This document shows, one piece after another, positions 16,600-24,960 of a DNA stretch of 43,960 nt. The translations under genes were made by a program, and so were the position numbers. Under the pieces are notes generated by a model, which saw only the letters and a list, made by a program, of their open reading frames with translations, did no database searches and was not told the origin of the DNA. The stretch is from Lactiplantibacillus xiangfangensis (lineage in GTDB: Bacteria; Bacillota; Bacilli; Lactobacillales; Lactobacillaceae), in NCBI RefSeq assembly GCF_001438845.1, contig NZ_JQCL01000051.1, forward strand, positions 1 through 43,960, written 5' to 3'. The stretch's first letter is position 1. Every line of letters begins with the position of its first letter.

Positions 16600-16800
16600 A
16601 CACGTCTAATGAGAAAGAATAGTAGGACCAAGTACTGGTTTAGCGAGTTCGGGTTGATGAAAGCCGAGCCCAGTCCCGTTCGAAGCGCGCTTTTGAAGAC
16701 GACAATTCGATAATAAAAGTGGATGTAATATCAATTAGAGTGGTACCGCGGGAACGTCTCGTCTCTTACATATTTAACGATGTGTAGGGGACTTTTTTTT
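16600..16800 (+). promoter_or_regulatory. T-box leader for arginine (argS)
   Basis: The T-box core AGAGTGGTACCGCGGG lies at 16737-16752, followed by an imperfect terminator hairpin (GTCTCTTACA against TGTGTAGGGGAC) with a T8 tail ending near 16800. Stem I contains the S-turn AGTA at 16621-16624. On its other side GAA-G-CGC (16682-16688) places the arginine codon CGC in the specifier position. Uncharged tRNA-Arg should promote readthrough into argS. Confidence 0.93.
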
Positions 16801-16826
16801 GTTCCCAATACCCTGAGGAGGAAAAC

Positions 16827-18515
16827 ATGGATTACAAACAACTCGTGGCGGATGCATTAGCACCAGCCCTACCAGATTTATCAAAGGATGACATTTTAAG
16901 CAAAATTGAACAACCTAAGACGTCGAAACAAGGGGACTTGGCTTTCCCAACGTTTACGTTAGCTAAAATCATGCACAAAGCACCACAGATGATTGCTGGC
17001 GACGTGGTCGAAAAGGTTGACCAAAGTCAGTTTGAAAAGGTCGTTGCCATGGGACCATACGTCAACTTCTTCTTGAAAAAGGATGCTTTTTCAGCGGATA
17101 TCTTAAACCAAGTTTTGACGCAAGAAGGTCATTTTGGTGACGGTACTTTGGGTGCCAAAGGCCAAGTGCCAATTGACATGTCATCACCAAACATTGCTAA
17201 ACCCATTTCAATGGGCCATTTACGGTCAACTGTCATTGGGAATTCGTTAGCCAACATTTTAAGCAAATTGGATTACCAACCCGTTAAGATCAACCACTTA
17301 GGGGACTGGGGAACACAATTCGGTAAGCTGATCACCGCCTACAAGATGTGGGGGAGTGAAGAAGAAGTTAAAGCTGACCCAATCAATAACTTACTGAAGT
17401 ATTACGTACGTTTCCATAAAGAAGACGTGGACCATCCTGAAATGGACGACGAAGCCCGTGAATGGTTCAAGAAGTTGGAAAATGGGGATGAAGAAGCCAC
17501 CCATTTATGGTCATGGTTCCGTTCTGAATCATTAAAAGCATTCAAGAAGATTTACAAACGGTTGGACATTGATTTTGATTCCTTCAAGGGTGAAGCTTTC
17601 TACAACGATAAGATGGCCGAAGTTGTCGATATCTTGGAAGACAAGAACTTGCTCCATGAGAGTCAGGGTGCGGAAGTCGTTGATTTAAGCAAGTATGACT
17701 TAAACCCAGCCTTGATCAAAAAGTCTGACGGCGCAACGCTCTACATTACTCGGGACTTAGCGGCTGCCATTTACCGGAAGCGGACTTACGACTTCGTTCA
17801 ATCACTCTACGTCGTAGGAAATGAACAAACTAACCACTTTAAGCAATTAAAGGCCGTTTTAACGGAAATGGGCTTTGACTGGGCTGACCAGATCCACCAC
17901 ATCCCATTCGGCTTGATCACTTCTGGTGGTAAGAAGTTGTCAACGCGGAGTGGTCGCGTGATCTTGTTGGACAAAGTCTTAGACGACGCGGTCAGCTTAG
18001 CACATCAACAAATCGAAGCTAAGAACCCCGACTTAAATAACAAGGACGCCGTAGCCGACGCCGTTGGGATTGGCGCCGTGGTCTTCCACGACTTGAAGAA
18101 CGAACGGATGAACAGTTTTGACTTCAACTTGGAAGAAGTTGTTCGTTTTGAAGGTGAAACTGGCCCTTACGTTCAATACGCACACGCCCGTGCCGAAAGT
18201 ATCTTACGTAAAGCCGGTAGCCCAGAACTTGCCGCTGACGGCCAATCCTTGAGTGATCCCGCTGCTTGGGATACTTTGAAGTTATTGAGTGAATTCCCAG
18301 CAACGGTGGTTCGCGCTAGTGCCGAATACGAACCATCGATTGTTGCTAAGTACGCGATTCATTTAGCCAAGGCCTTCAATAAGTATTACGGTAACACCAA
18401 GGTCTTAGTTGAAGACGACGAATTGAATGCGCGTTTGGCCCTTGTTAAGAGTGTCAGCATCGTCTTGAAAGAATCACTTCGGTTATTAGGTGTTAAAGCA
18501 CCAGACGAAATGTAA
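16827..18515 (+). CDS. argS: Arginyl-tRNA synthetase
   Basis: A 562-residue class I aminoacyl-tRNA synthetase that charges tRNA-Arg. The HIGH-equivalent motif is in [17 protein letters not shown], the KMSK-equivalent is [14 protein letters not shown], and the C-terminal anticodon-binding helical domain starts near [10 protein letters not shown]. The N-terminal Add1 domain precedes the catalytic core. Length matches the family (about 560). TGAGGAGG lies just before the ATG at 16827. Expression is governed by the arginine T-box directly upstream. Single gene with a strong terminator. Confidence 0.97.
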   Translation: MDYKQLVADALAPALPDLSKDDILSKIEQPKTSKQGDLAFPTFTLAKIMHKAPQMIAGDVVEKVDQSQFEKVVAMGPYVNFFLKKDAFSADILNQVLTQEGHFGDGTLGAKGQVPIDMSSPNIAKPISMGHLRSTVIGNSLANILSKLDYQPVKINHLGDWGTQFGKLITAYKMWGSEEEVKADPINNLLKYYVRFHKEDVDHPEMDDEAREWFKKLENGDEEATHLWSWFRSESLKAFKKIYKRLDIDFDSFKGEAFYNDKMAEVVDILEDKNLLHESQGAEVVDLSKYDLNPALIKKSDGATLYITRDLAAAIYRKRTYDFVQSLYVVGNEQTNHFKQLKAVLTEMGFDWADQIHHIPFGLITSGGKKLSTRSGRVILLDKVLDDAVSLAHQQIEAKNPDLNNKDAVADAVGIGAVVFHDLKNERMNSFDFNLEEVVRFEGETGPYVQYAHARAESILRKAGSPELAADGQSLSDPAAWDTLKLLSEFPATVVRASAEYEPSIVAKYAIHLAKAFNKYYGNTKVLVEDDELNARLALVKSVSIVLKESLRLLGVKAPDEM

Positions 18516-18568
18516 ATTTGTGACATTTAAAATGACGTTATAATGGTTAGCGTCTGAGATAATATAAA

Positions 18569-18613
18569 AGAATCCGTTCAGAAATGTGGTCTATTTCTGA
18601 ACGGATTCTTTTT
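18569..18613. terminator. argS terminator
   Basis: AATCCGTTCAGAAAT / ATTTCTGAACGGATT is a 15-bp perfect stem with a 7-base loop and a T6 tail. AAAAG on the left gives a short T-run on the minus strand too, so it may also end transcripts coming from the TauE gene through the structured element at 18636-18850. Confidence 0.88.
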
Positions 18614-18635
18614 TAATTACTAAAGTTTGAAAGTT

Positions 18636-18850
18636 AAATTTAAGGATTAAGTACTGCTATATCAGTATCTAAGCCATGAAAATTAGCTATTTGTAAACTA
18701 TTCCGGTTGCCACTGATAACATGCGGTCTTGCCCCGATCCCGGAACAATTGCAAAAAACACAATTGTCCCGGACCTTCCGTGGTCTAAGGCCGGAAATTC
18801 ACCGGTCAAAGGTCACCTTCACGACCGATGTCATCAGTGGCAACCTCCGA
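18636..18850. repeat. Structured intergenic repeat element, copy A
   Basis: Copy A begins with the shared box AAATTTAAGGATTA (18636-18649). It then holds a long imperfect stem whose outer arms are 13 bp perfect: GGTTGCCACTGAT at 18705-18717 and ATCAGTGGCAACC at 18833-18845, continuing inward with ACAT and GGTC pairs. Inside is a second hairpin, CGGAACAATTG against CAATTGTCCCGG (18741-18772), and CCGG/CCGG at about 18790-18805. Shared words with the other copies include TGATAACATGCG and CGGACCTTCCGTGGT. It lies between argS and the 3' end of the minus-strand TauE gene. No coding frame fits it. Confidence 0.7.
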
Positions 18851-19018
18851 GCATCCGACTAGCATAAGCAACTTTCAGCTATGTTGAGGTTGCTATCAAA
18901 CTTGACTAATTTAGTAATGATAAGTAGTGTCGTGGCAACGATTGAACTAGTTTTAGCACTTTCAATCTTTAGTTAATTATAGTTATGGGTTGAAAGGTCT
19001 GAGATTTAAACCGGCGTG

Positions 19019-19756
19019 CTAAATAAACATTTTGACGCCAAAGTAAATGATCAGTAAACCGAGAAATGGTGTTAGGACCCGATTGACTTTGTCTAAATCT
19101 AATCGGCGAATCACAAGGGGTGTTATGACTGCACCGATAATGGCACCAATCATCAATAACCAACCAGCTTGCCAAGCAAAAGTACTGGTGAATAGGTGTC
19201 CGATTAGACTAATTGCCGACATCGTTGTTAGCACGTAGGTGGCAGTGCCGGCAGCTTCGACTGCGGTTAACCCTAAAATGGTGAGCCCAGCCGCCGTTGT
19301 CGCACCACCACTTAAGCCGCCGATACCAACCATTAGCCCACTGAGTAGGCCGAAACCACGGGCAATCCAAATTTGTTGAGCCGTTTTACGGGATTTCTTT
19401 TGACGCCGAATGGCTTTAAGTAATACCATGCCACCCATCACGATAAAGATGATGCCAACAATCCAGTTATATAACTTTTGTGGGATGAATTGCGCACTGA
19501 TGGTTCCTACCAATATGCCAGGAACAGCTGCTAGAATCATTTGATTGCCCACATGAAAGTTGACATTCTTGATACGCATTTGGGTCAGAAAACCGAAAAA
19601 CAATGCGGGAAGGGCTACCAATAAGGAAGTCGGCACTGCTACTGCGGTCGTTAAGCCAATTTGGCTGGTGAGGACGCCGAGGTATAAAGCTGCGCCACCG
19701 CCACCGATTAAACTGACAAAAATACCAATAATTAAACCATAGGCGAAAATGAGCAT
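19019..19756 (-). CDS. TauE/SafE family membrane exporter
   Basis: A 245-residue polytopic membrane protein (about eight helices) of the TauE/SafE (DUF81) family, proposed to export sulfite or organosulfonates. The duplicated signature is visible: FVSLIGGGGAALYLGVL near the N-terminus and LMVGIGGLSGGATTAAGLTILGL in the second half. The ATG at 19756 follows AGAAGG. The gene is divergent from a TetR regulator, and its near-consensus promoter holds a perfect TetR-size palindrome in its spacer, so it is very probably the regulator's target. Substrate not deducible. Confidence 0.9.
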   Translation of the reverse strand: MLIFAYGLIIGIFVSLIGGGGAALYLGVLTSQIGLTTAVAVPTSLLVALPALFFGFLTQMRIKNVNFHVGNQMILAAVPGILVGTISAQFIPQKLYNWIVGIIFIVMGGMVLLKAIRRQKKSRKTAQQIWIARGFGLLSGLMVGIGGLSGGATTAAGLTILGLTAVEAAGTATYVLTTMSAISLIGHLFTSTFAWQAGWLLMIGAIIGAVITPLVIRRLDLDKVNRVLTPFLGLLIIYFGVKMFI

Positions 19757-19791
19757 TTAGTTGACCTTCTTCAAAGAGTAAAAGTAAATTG

Positions 19792-19821
19792 ATTATAAGT
19801 GGAGTGTGCTCCACTTGTCAA
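19792..19821 (-). promoter_or_regulatory. TauE promoter with TetR operator in its spacer
   Basis: On the minus strand TTGACA (plus 19816-19821), an 18-base spacer and TATAAT (plus 19792-19797) form a perfect-hexamer promoter. The spacer is almost entirely a 20-bp palindrome, AAGTGGAG-tgtg-CTCCACTT (plus 19797-19816). Binding there would directly block RNA polymerase. Confidence 0.88.
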
Positions 19822-19871
19822 GCGAGTTTAGTTAGCGTAAGCTGAGAGCGAAACGTGAGGTGGGTGTCAAG

Positions 19872-20453
19872 ATGCGTAAAGATGCAGTAGAAAATCGAGC
19901 CAAAATCTTGGCGACGGCGGCTAAATTATTTCAACAGCGCTCAGTCAGCGCGGTGAGCATGAAGGATATCGCCAGCACAGCACAGATTGGTACGGGAACG
20001 CTTTATCGTAACTATCCCAATAAGAGCGAATTATGCCTGGCCTTGTCATTGGACTTTATTCGCCAGTTTATTACAACGAGTCAACAGTATCTGGCTCAAA
20101 CGACGGCTAAACCGGTGATTCAATTTCAGCAGGTGTTAGCGCAATACTTGGCTTTTCGTGAGCGGCGCATACAATTGTTAACGGCGGTTGAGACAGGTCC
20201 AACTGTGATGGCGACTTATTATCAGAGTCCGTTGTACCAACAGTTGGTCGAGCTATTCAAACGCATTTTGTTTCCTATTAGCGGTGAAATCAGTGCGACC
20301 GAACTCACTTTTAGAGCTGACATGGTCCTTGCGATGCTAAAAAGTGACAGCTATGCCTATCAACGACAACAACAGGGGTTGTCACAGGCACAAATTGCCG
20401 CATTAATTAGTCATTTGATGATTAGGTCGGATCAATCGATTAGTGGGAATTGA
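19872..20453 (+). CDS. TetR/AcrR family transcriptional regulator
   Basis: A 193-residue repressor with an N-terminal helix-turn-helix: RAKILATAAKLFQQRSV, MKDIASTAQIGTGTLYRNYPNKSEL (about residues 10-55). A variable, mostly helical ligand-binding domain follows. The ATG at 19872 is preceded by GAGGTGGG; the frame also opens at a GTG at 19860, inside the ribosome site. It faces the TauE gene across a 115-base gap that carries a 20-bp palindrome over the TauE promoter, so it probably represses that exporter and perhaps itself. It might also act on the ABC transporter downstream on its own strand. Confidence 0.92.
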   Translation: MRKDAVENRAKILATAAKLFQQRSVSAVSMKDIASTAQIGTGTLYRNYPNKSELCLALSLDFIRQFITTSQQYLAQTTAKPVIQFQQVLAQYLAFRERRIQLLTAVETGPTVMATYYQSPLYQQLVELFKRILFPISGEISATELTFRADMVLAMLKSDSYAYQRQQQGLSQAQIAALISHLMIRSDQSISGN

Positions 20454-20563
20454 TTTAAATGACTTGAAATCAGCTATGACAGAATGAGCTTCCTTAATAG
20501 CCGCTAATGCCTTGTTAATGCTCATAAACCAATTTACGCACTACTAAATAAGTAAACATGCGG

Positions 20564-20623
20564 TACCAACGGGTCAATTCCCCCGTCTAAGCTAGTGGGT
20601 GCTAAGCTTAGACAGAATTGGTA
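20564..20623 (+). promoter_or_regulatory. Inverted-repeat leader before the ABC transporter
   Basis: Nested inverted repeats: TACCAA (20564-20569) with TTGGTA (20618-20623), and GTCTAAGCT (20585-20593) with AGCTTAGAC (20605-20613). AATT pairs between the two. The structure ends about 20 bases before the ATG at 20645. It has no T-run, so it looks like an operator or a 5' leader structure. Confidence 0.5.
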
Positions 20624-20644
20624 TAGGAAAATGGGGGCAACGGT

Positions 20645-22648
20645 ATGGCTTATTTGGAAGTTCAGGATGTCCGCAAAAGTTACTACATTGGTAAGCAGGC
20701 CTTTCCGGTTTTGAAAGGCATTAATTTATCAGTTGAGCTAGGTGAATTTGTCGCAATTTTAGGGGAATCTGGCGGGGGCAAGACCACCCTGATGAATATT
20801 ATTAGCGGGCTGGATCGCAACTTTGATGGGACGGTTACCGTCCACGGACAGACGTTGGATCACTTACGGGAACGCCAACTAGACCGCTACCGTCGTGAAA
20901 CGATTGGCTATGTTTCACAAAGTTATAATTTAATCCAACATTTGAACGTCCTAGAAAACGTGATGCTGGCTTTGGATATGACAAAATTAGGGCGTGCAGC
21001 ACGACTGCGCCGGGCGCACGAGTTATTAAGACAGGTGGGGTTAGCGGACCAGGTCAAGAAATATCCCAATCAGCTTTCTGGTGGACAGCAACAGCGGGTT
21101 GCCATCGCTCGGGCCCTTGCCGGTAACCCGCCGATTGTCGTGGCGGACGAACCAACCGGCGCCCTCGATGCTGAAAATACGGCCGAAGTGATGCGCATCT
21201 TACAAAAAATTGCCACGGATGGGCGGATGGTCATTTGCGTGACGCATTCTGAGAAAGTCGCCCAAGCGGCTAACCGCGTGGAACACTTGGTTAACGGCCA
21301 AATTAAGAACGAACACGTTTTACGCCCCGCAACCCCAGCGCAAGATCCAGCCGAAACGCCACAGCAAACGATTGCTGCCCGACCTTTGCCATGGCACGTG
21401 TCGTTTGCGACGGCATTTCGGCACATGCGTTTTACTTGGAGCTGGAACAGCTTAATCGTGCTAGGAACCGCTATCGGTTTATTTGCGGTGATGCTTTTTA
21501 CCGGTCTTGGCAATGGAATTCGGGGGTATATTAATCATCAAATCAATAACGTGGTTGATCCGCAATCGATCACGGTCATGCGCTATAGTAGCAACGGTAA
21601 GGACCAAGAGGAACAGTCAGTCGCAGTTGACCCGGCACTTGCGGGGACGATTGCCTCGCACATGAAGACCTTTTCGCAAAAGCAATTACAGACCTTGCGG
21701 GAACTGCACCACGTGATTGACGTTGAACCCGGAATTTCTGCGACGAATGCGACCGTGATGGTGGGCAATGACCGGTATTCAGCGCCAGAATTGACGACCT
21801 GGACTAGCACGGACCCCAACTCAAGCTTGAAAGTGGGTCACCGTCCTTCTGGGAATAATCAAATTGTTTTGGATAAGCGGACGATTGCCCAAAAATGGTC
21901 CGCAACGAATTGGCGGGACTTGGTTGGTCGTACGGTGACCGTATCCTATCAGACGGCTAACGCGAAGGGCAAACCGGTCACGGTGAAACGGCAACTGACG
22001 GTTTCCGGCATTGTGGATAGTCCGTCGGGTGCGAGCCTAAATGCCGTCAACTATGCGACCATGCAAGCGATGGCGCAGGGGGCCGGGACGTCGAAGCAGC
22101 CGACCTTCGCAACGGTACGGGTGTCAATGCGTGACCAAAATGAAGCAGTCGTGGATGAAATCAACCAGTTGAAAGTGAATGGCCGCCAACAATTTTCCGC
22201 CAACAGTATTTCAACGACCTTAGACCGTGTCAACACGTACGTAGGAATCGCGACGACGGTACTTGCGGCCATTGCTGGTATTTCGCTGATTGTGTCGGCA
22301 CTGATGATCATTGTCACGATGTTCATGTCTGTCAGCGCGCGGATGAAGGAAATCGGGGTTCTACGTTCGCTTGGTGAGAGTCGCCGCGATATTCGGCGGC
22401 TATTTACCAGTGAAGCGTTGATGTTAGGCGGCCTGAGTGCGGTCTTAGCGACCAGTTTGACTTACGGATTCGGAGCTGTGCTCAACCATTGGCTGTATAA
22501 GATTGCGGGGTACCCGCTAGTTCAGATTCATCTGCAAAGTATTGGGATGATTTTTATTTTGGCAATTGTCATTGCGTGGTTGGCCGCGATTTTACCAGCC
22601 CGGCGCGCTGCACGCGCTAACCCAATTAAGGCGTTAGCTGCCCGGTAG
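20645..22648 (+). CDS. MacB-like ABC transporter, fused ATPase and permease
   Basis: A 667-residue fusion. Residues about 1-225 are a LolD/MacB-type ATPase with Walker A GESGGGKTT, signature LSGGQQQRVAIARAL and Walker B VVADEPTGALD. Then comes an FtsX-type permease: a first membrane helix at about 265-290 (SLIVLGTAIGLFAVMLFTGLG), a large extracellular MacB-type domain at about 290-535, and three further helices at about 537-565, 590-610 and 635-655. Such mechanotransmission transporters act on peptides, antibiotics or lipoproteins rather than moving solutes through a channel. GGGGG precedes the ATG. It stands alone downstream of the TetR gene behind a nested inverted repeat. No partner permease or two-component system is adjacent. 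Confidence 0.92.
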   Translation: MAYLEVQDVRKSYYIGKQAFPVLKGINLSVELGEFVAILGESGGGKTTLMNIISGLDRNFDGTVTVHGQTLDHLRERQLDRYRRETIGYVSQSYNLIQHLNVLENVMLALDMTKLGRAARLRRAHELLRQVGLADQVKKYPNQLSGGQQQRVAIARALAGNPPIVVADEPTGALDAENTAEVMRILQKIATDGRMVICVTHSEKVAQAANRVEHLVNGQIKNEHVLRPATPAQDPAETPQQTIAARPLPWHVSFATAFRHMRFTWSWNSLIVLGTAIGLFAVMLFTGLGNGIRGYINHQINNVVDPQSITVMRYSSNGKDQEEQSVAVDPALAGTIASHMKTFSQKQLQTLRELHHVIDVEPGISATNATVMVGNDRYSAPELTTWTSTDPNSSLKVGHRPSGNNQIVLDKRTIAQKWSATNWRDLVGRTVTVSYQTANAKGKPVTVKRQLTVSGIVDSPSGASLNAVNYATMQAMAQGAGTSKQPTFATVRVSMRDQNEAVVDEINQLKVNGRQQFSANSISTTLDRVNTYVGIATTVLAAIAGISLIVSALMIIVTMFMSVSARMKEIGVLRSLGESRRDIRRLFTSEALMLGGLSAVLATSLTYGFGAVLNHWLYKIAGYPLVQIHLQSIGMIFILAIVIAWLAAILPARRAARANPIKALAAR

Positions 22649-22699
22649 CGTTAAGCTGGTTTGTGAAACAAGTTCTTCGCAAATAGCTGTTACAAGACT

Positions 22700-22740
22700 A
22701 AAAAAGTCCGTTCAGAAATACTTCTGAACAGACTTTTTTC
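22700..22740. terminator. Bidirectional terminator
   Basis: GTC.GTTCAGAA (22706-22717) pairs with TTCTGAAC.GAC (22722-22733). It is flanked by A6 and T6 and lies between the convergent ABC transporter and oxidoreductase genes. Confidence 0.87.
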
Positions 22741-22764
22741 GATTATTATGGTCGAAACATGCTT

Positions 22765-24120
22765 TTAGCTACGAGCATAGCCGTTTTCTTGTGTTACAGC
22801 AATTTGGCCCACTAAATTCAAATAGTCAAAGGGATTGTTGAAATTAAGTGAGAATAACATGTCAACCATGGCTAACTGATCAATGGTACCGTGGTTTTGA
22901 ATCAACATAGAGACCACGTTGGCTGATTGGGAGACGTCGTGTTGGCTCATCAGTTGTACACCGAGTACCCGACGATTATTACGGTCATAAACCAGATTAA
23001 TGTTGACTTCGTAGGCGTCCGGCATAAAGTTTGGCCGGTAAGGACCTTCATAGTGTGCGGTTGCAGCGTTTAAGTGGGCCGCTTTGGCTGCTTCTAAAGT
23101 CAGCCCGGCTTCAGCAATGGTGTGACCAAAGACTAACATGCCGGAAGTGAGCTGAGAGCCCAGCGTCCGAACGCGGCGTTCACCAACGTTCATTCCAGCA
23201 AGTGTGCCTTGACGAACGGCTTGTGAGGCTAAGGGCAAATAGGTATTTTGATCGGTGATGTTTAAGCGAACGGCCGCCACATCTCCAGCGGCCAGAATAG
23301 CTTCATCGGAGGTGTACATGTAGTCATCCGTAATGATTGCACCATCGGGCGTGGTCTCAATTTGGCCTTTAAGTAGCTTAGTGTTAGGTAACATGCCGGC
23401 ACTAACCGCTGCCATGTCGACGTGGTAACGGTCATCCTGAGTCGCAATGACTAAACTACCATCTGGGTCTTCATCAAAACTTGTGACCGTTGTATTGGTC
23501 AACACTTTAATTCCGTGTTTCGTGAGCAGTTTAGCGGTCGCTAACGATAAATTCGGTTCGACGTATTTATCGAGTAAGTATTTAGGTCGCTGGAATAGGG
23601 TGACTGCATGGCCACTTTTGGCATAGCCTTCTGCCAGTTCAATCCCAATTCGGCCGCCACCTAAAATCCCAATCCGTCGTTGTGACACCGTTTTTTGGCA
23701 AAGGTCGTGGGCTTGATCATAAGTTTTACAGAGCAGTACCCTAGGGTTCTCAATACCCGTAATTGCTGGAATAGCGGTGGTTGAGCCAGCTGCCATGATT
23801 AATTTGTTGTAAGTGTCGTTGAAAAATTCTTTGGTGATTAAGTTTTGGACTAGTAGTGTGTGTGTCGCAGCATCGATTTTAATGACATCGTGCCTGATAC
23901 GCATGTTGACGCCTTGTTTCACAAATTCGTCTGGTTCAGCGTAAAAAGTCTCATCCAGACTTTTTACGGTCCCCTCTATATGTAAGTATGTGGCACAAGA
24001 GAGGTAAGAAATATTCTCTTGACGTTCATAGACGGTGATTTCAGCCGTTGGATAATTGATTAAGATCTGCTTGATGGCGGCAATTCCCGCGTGCGTACAA
24101 CCAATGACGATAACTTTCAT
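22765..24120 (-). CDS. FAD-dependent NADH oxidase/peroxidase-type pyridine nucleotide-disulfide oxidoreductase
   Basis: A 451-residue flavoprotein of the NADH oxidase / NADH peroxidase / CoA-disulfide reductase group. It begins with the FAD-binding strand MKVIVIGCTHAGIAAI. It has the single redox cysteine at residue 42 (ISYLSCATY), the NAD-binding GILGGGRIGIELAEGY near 147-165, and the second FAD motif AILAAGDVAAV near 275-290. Family members use the Cys42 sulfenate to reduce O2 or H2O2 with NADH, which serves redox balance in lactic acid bacteria. Which activity this one has cannot be told from the sequence. The ATG follows AAAGGGGC. The upstream gap has TTGACT with a 17-base spacer to GTAAAT, and a TATAG/CTATA repeat at 24160-24175. 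Confidence 0.9.
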   Translation of the reverse strand: MKVIVIGCTHAGIAAIKQILINYPTAEITVYERQENISYLSCATYLHIEGTVKSLDETFYAEPDEFVKQGVNMRIRHDVIKIDAATHTLLVQNLITKEFFNDTYNKLIMAAGSTTAIPAITGIENPRVLLCKTYDQAHDLCQKTVSQRRIGILGGGRIGIELAEGYAKSGHAVTLFQRPKYLLDKYVEPNLSLATAKLLTKHGIKVLTNTTVTSFDEDPDGSLVIATQDDRYHVDMAAVSAGMLPNTKLLKGQIETTPDGAIITDDYMYTSDEAILAAGDVAAVRLNITDQNTYLPLASQAVRQGTLAGMNVGERRVRTLGSQLTSGMLVFGHTIAEAGLTLEAAKAAHLNAATAHYEGPYRPNFMPDAYEVNINLVYDRNNRRVLGVQLMSQHDVSQSANVVSMLIQNHGTIDQLAMVDMLFSLNFNNPFDYLNLVGQIAVTQENGYARS

Positions 24121-24258
24121 AAAAATGCCCCTTTAATTAATTTACAGATAAGATTACTATATAGTCAAGTCTATACGTTTAATTGTATTTACGCACTAAA
24201 TTAGCACACTATATTAATCTTTTTTAGTGAAAACAAGTTTGTGAGCGGGGGGATTCAT

Positions 24259-24960
24259 ATGGAACCAGTTTATCGCTTCTTTGTGCAACCACAAATTGAT
24301 ACACAAACGAAAATGATTAGTGGTTTTGAACTTTTGATTCGGCAAAAAACGGCCCAAGGTTGGCGGCTACCGGATTCATTTGATGACATTGATCCAGAAG
24401 TCTTTGCCAAATTATTAGTCGTGACGACAAGGGTGCTAGCCCCGAAAGTTGAACAATGCTCGGTGAACATTAGTCGCCAGCAGTTAATGACTACAACAAT
24501 CGCAAATGCACTCGTTAAGTGTCAGGAGCAACTTTATCCGACTAAGCTGGTTGTTGAATTAACTGAAGATGAGAGTACCCAAACGTACTGTACCGATTCG
24601 GTGCTAAAACACATTAAAACTTTTTTGCAAAATGGCATGGAAGTCTCGTTGGATGACGTTGGTAGCGGGGAAAACTACTTTACTGAAATTCGGGAGTTAC
24701 TTCCCTATGCAAGTGAAATTAAATTTGCGCTACAAAACTTCAAACAAGATTTTCAAGAACCAGAAATGCAACGTCGCGTTCATTTTTGGCGGGCAATTAG
24801 TGCTGAATATGGCGTGCGCTTAGTTTTGGAAGGCATTGAAACGCAAGCGGACAATCAATTGAGTAAAAAAATTGGGATCGAAGTCAAACAAGGTTATTAC
24901 TTCGGCAAGCCACGTTTACTGACGTTGCCGCAAAACAGTGAGAGAATCCTTGCACATTAG
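24259..24960 (+). CDS. EAL-domain protein (possible cyclic-di-GMP phosphodiesterase)
   Basis: A 233-residue protein that is a single EAL domain with no sensor or GGDEF part. The catalytic signatures are largely kept: GFELLIR (the EAL Glu), VNISRQQL (Asn), VVELTEDES (Glu), SLDDVGSG (the DD pair), EIKFALQN (Lys), LEGIET (Glu) and KQGYYFGKP (Gln). These would coordinate two metals and hydrolyse c-di-GMP to pGpG. DDVG-S-G-EN departs from the usual DDFGTGYSS loop. The ATG at 24259 follows GCGGGGGG. A TTTACG-16-TATATT promoter lies just upstream. No diguanylate cyclase is in the window; the downstream neighbour, after 604 bases, is a P-loop protein. Confidence 0.9.
   Translation: MEPVYRFFVQPQIDTQTKMISGFELLIRQKTAQGWRLPDSFDDIDPEVFAKLLVVTTRVLAPKVEQCSVNISRQQLMTTTIANALVKCQEQLYPTKLVVELTEDESTQTYCTDSVLKHIKTFLQNGMEVSLDDVGSGENYFTEIRELLPYASEIKFALQNFKQDFQEPEMQRRVHFWRAISAEYGVRLVLEGIETQADNQLSKKIGIEVKQGYYFGKPRLLTLPQNSERILAH

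Noticed and set aside
21070-21513. 147-residue minus-strand frame
   Set aside because: Shadow of the ABC transporter ATPase domain.
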